Of a DNA stretch of 7,334 nucleotides, positions 6,071-7,334 are shown one piece after another. The notes below the pieces were generated by a model. It did no database searches. It was not told the DNA's origin and saw nothing but the letters and a program-made list of their open reading frames with translations. The number at the start of each line of letters is the position of its first letter. Within the stretch, counting starts at the first letter, position 1. A program made the position numbers and the translations under genes. The DNA is taken from assembly GCA_937892315.1 (NCBI GenBank), contig CALAVF010000377.1, positions 1-7,334 on the forward strand, written 5' to 3'. The DNA comes from an uncultured Prevotellaceae bacterium. GTDB lineage: Bacteria > Bacteroidota > Bacteroidia > Bacteroidales > Bacteroidaceae.

Positions 6071-7334
6071 CATTGCCCACACAACTGCTGGGTTGCTGAA
6101 TGTTGAGCAACGCACAGATGGTGGGTGCAATGTCCACCACATGATAGGTGTTGTTGTCCCAGGCGTGACGCACGCCCTTGCCCATCACGATGAAAGGGAT
6201 ATGGGCATCGTAGGGACTCCACACCGAGTGGTTCGTTCCGAGGGGAACGCCATTATACTTCGGCAGATAGCCATCGTCGAAGTCTTCCGTCACATTTCCC
6301 TCCAGCACAAAGGAAATGTCGCCGCTTCGTTTCGGATTGTAACCATTGATGACCATTGTCCGCACAGGCTCTGGCACGTGGTCGGGAATTTTCTTCACGT
6401 CGAAGGCATACGCCACTTCCTTCATCTCCTCCAGCAGTTCGATGGTGCGTTCCTTCATCCTTTGTTTCAAAGCCTTGGGGTTGCCATCCTTGCACACTTT
6501 CGCAATCACCGTGTCGTTGAAGAAAACCTGTTCACACTCCAGCGAGTGTATCACCTTCACGGCATCATACTCCACCGTGTTGATTTTCAGTTTCATCTTC
6601 GGGTCGTCTGTGCTCAATCCAAACTCCCTTGTCAGCGTCTCGTTCAGTGTTCTCAGCACCTTGTAGTAAGGCCATGTCGAGGCAGGGATGCCATGCTCCC
6701 TGCGGAACTGCACATTGTGGCTGCCCGCATGGTCGGCACTCAAGAAAGCCACCCATTCGCCCTTGCCTACCAACCTGTCCAGTGCATCAAACAGACGCTT
6801 CAGGTCTTGGTCGAGGTGCAGATAAGTGTCTTCCACCCACGGAGCATTCGGTCCCACCTTGTGCCCAATCATGTCGGTCGTCGAGAAACTCACAGCCAGG
6901 AAATCCGTCACCCCCTTCGGGTTATTCCCCAACTGCTCTCCCTCGATGGCGGCAATCGCCATGTCAGCGGTGTAGGAGTTGCCGTAAGGCGAATATTTCA
7001 GAATCTTGCCCGTCCGCTGGTCATAGTAAGGCTCCTCCAGTCCGCCCGACTGTTCGTAAGTCTCCGCGTCATACATCAAGTCCCAGAAGTGCTGCTTGTC
7101 CTTCTTGTCCTTCGTCGTCTTGTCCAGATACGCCTGCCCCAACCTCTTGGCATTGAAGTCCTTCACCCATTTCGGCAACTCCTCCATGTAGTAGGTGGAC
7201 GAAATCCAGTCCATGCTCTCGCTGTCCATCCAGTAAGCCGCATTCGCACAGTGCCCACCCGGCAGCACGGCAGCCCTGTCCTTGATGCTCACGCTCACCA
7301 TCTTCGAACGGAAATTCGTCGCCAGTCGCAACTC
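6048..7334 (-). CDS. PafA-type alkaline phosphatase family protein (N terminus outside the window)
   Basis: The frame is open at the right edge and ends at TGA 6050-6048, giving 428 residues. It belongs to the type I phosphodiesterase/nucleotide pyrophosphatase branch of the alkaline phosphatase superfamily, most like PafA, a secreted or periplasmic phosphomonoesterase of Bacteroidota. Visible active-site elements are KDR (7283-7275, matching Lys162/Arg164 of PafA as I recall its numbering), the zinc-ligand pair D-x3-H in TTDMIGH (Asp codon 6875-6873, His codon 6863-6861), SADHAG (Asp-His codons 6734-6729), and the late His in GTNHSVWSPYDAHIPF (6230-6228). The signal peptide, the first metal Asp and the Thr nucleophile must lie upstream of the window and cannot be checked. 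The stretch between SADHAG and the last His looks about 30 residues longer than in PafA. The TTG at 7331 is only the first start-like codon in the window and is not a real start. The gene converges on coaX. Confidence 0.9.
   Translation of the reverse strand, partial: ELRLATNFRSKMVSVSIKDRAAVLPGGHCANAAYWMDSESMDWISSTYYMEELPKWVKDFNAKRLGQAYLDKTTKDKKDKQHFWDLMYDAETYEQSGGLEEPYYDQRTGKILKYSPYGNSYTADMAIAAIEGEQLGNNPKGVTDFLAVSFSTTDMIGHKVGPNAPWVEDTYLHLDQDLKRLFDALDRLVGKGEWVAFLSADHAGSHNVQFRREHGIPASTWPYYKVLRTLNETLTREFGLSTDDPKMKLKINTVEYDAVKVIHSLECEQVFFNDTVIAKVCKDGNPKALKQRMKERTIELLEEMKEVAYAFDVKKIPDHVPEPVRTMVINGYNPKRSGDISFVLEGNVTEDFDDGYLPKYNGVPLGTNHSVWSPYDAHIPFIVMGKGVRHAWDNNTYHVVDIAPTICALLNIQQPSSCVGNAIDISIP

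Noticed and set aside
6071..6132. Nested inverted repeats just after the coaX stop (CATTGC/GCAATG outer arms, GTTGCT/AGCAAC inner arms at 6092-6111)
   Set aside because: Considered as the plus-strand operon terminator, but arms are short and bulged, no T-run follows on the plus strand, and the bases encode the phosphatase C terminus.
6629..7156. 175-codon plus-strand frame opposite the phosphatase
   Set aside because: Pro, Ser, Cys and Arg-rich low-information product, complementary to a frame with clear catalytic motifs.
1..7334. Mobile element, defence island or phage content
   Set aside because: No transposase, integrase, terminal repeats or tRNA genes are visible; every gene belongs to a chromosomal core-type or common envelope family.

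Overview
This window reads as a piece of a Bacteroidota chromosome, most likely order Bacteroidales and perhaps a Prevotella-like genome. Four things point there: the protein sequences (the long-form IspG type, the PAP2 variant, the PafA-type phosphatase); A-rich leaders with no Shine-Dalgarno sequence in front of starts; a TAnnTTTG-type promoter candidate; and roughly balanced base composition. The species assignment is an inference. Nearly all of the window is coding, no gap exceeds 60 bases, and there are no RNA genes, mobile elements or CRISPR arrays.

Layout. Plus strand, 1-6070: the last 54 codons of rpoN (sigma-54), a small PAP2-like membrane protein, purE (purine synthesis), ispG (MEP isoprenoid pathway), a LemA-family membrane protein, a DUF2207 membrane protein with a glycine-rich tail, and coaX (type III pantothenate kinase). 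Gaps between them are 55, 15, 26, 13, 4 and 32 bases, so at least the genes from PAP2 to coaX look like one transcription unit, possibly entered from rpoN or from a weak promoter candidate near 175. Minus strand, 7334-6048: the C-terminal three quarters or so of a PafA-type alkaline phosphatase, converging on coaX and overlapping its 3' end by 23 bp.

How the genes fit together. Most are housekeeping genes for cofactors and precursors: PurE for IMP, IspG for IPP/DMAPP, CoaX for coenzyme A. The PAP2 protein next to ispG could act on an isoprenyl (pyro)phosphate, but its motifs are not canonical. LemA and DUF2207 form a tight pair (4-base gap) and are the least understood part of the window; they look like partners in an envelope function.

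Points for a second look: an IspG about 140 residues shorter than the usual Bacteroidales form, apparently missing most of the A* insert domain; a terminator-like hairpin for the phosphatase gene lying inside the coaX coding sequence; the LemA/DUF2207 pair with a Gly tail ending in Ser-Trp; and a PurE with Ala where many class I enzymes have His. I see no clear evidence of a wholly new system. The LemA-DUF2207 pair is the best candidate for unknown biology.
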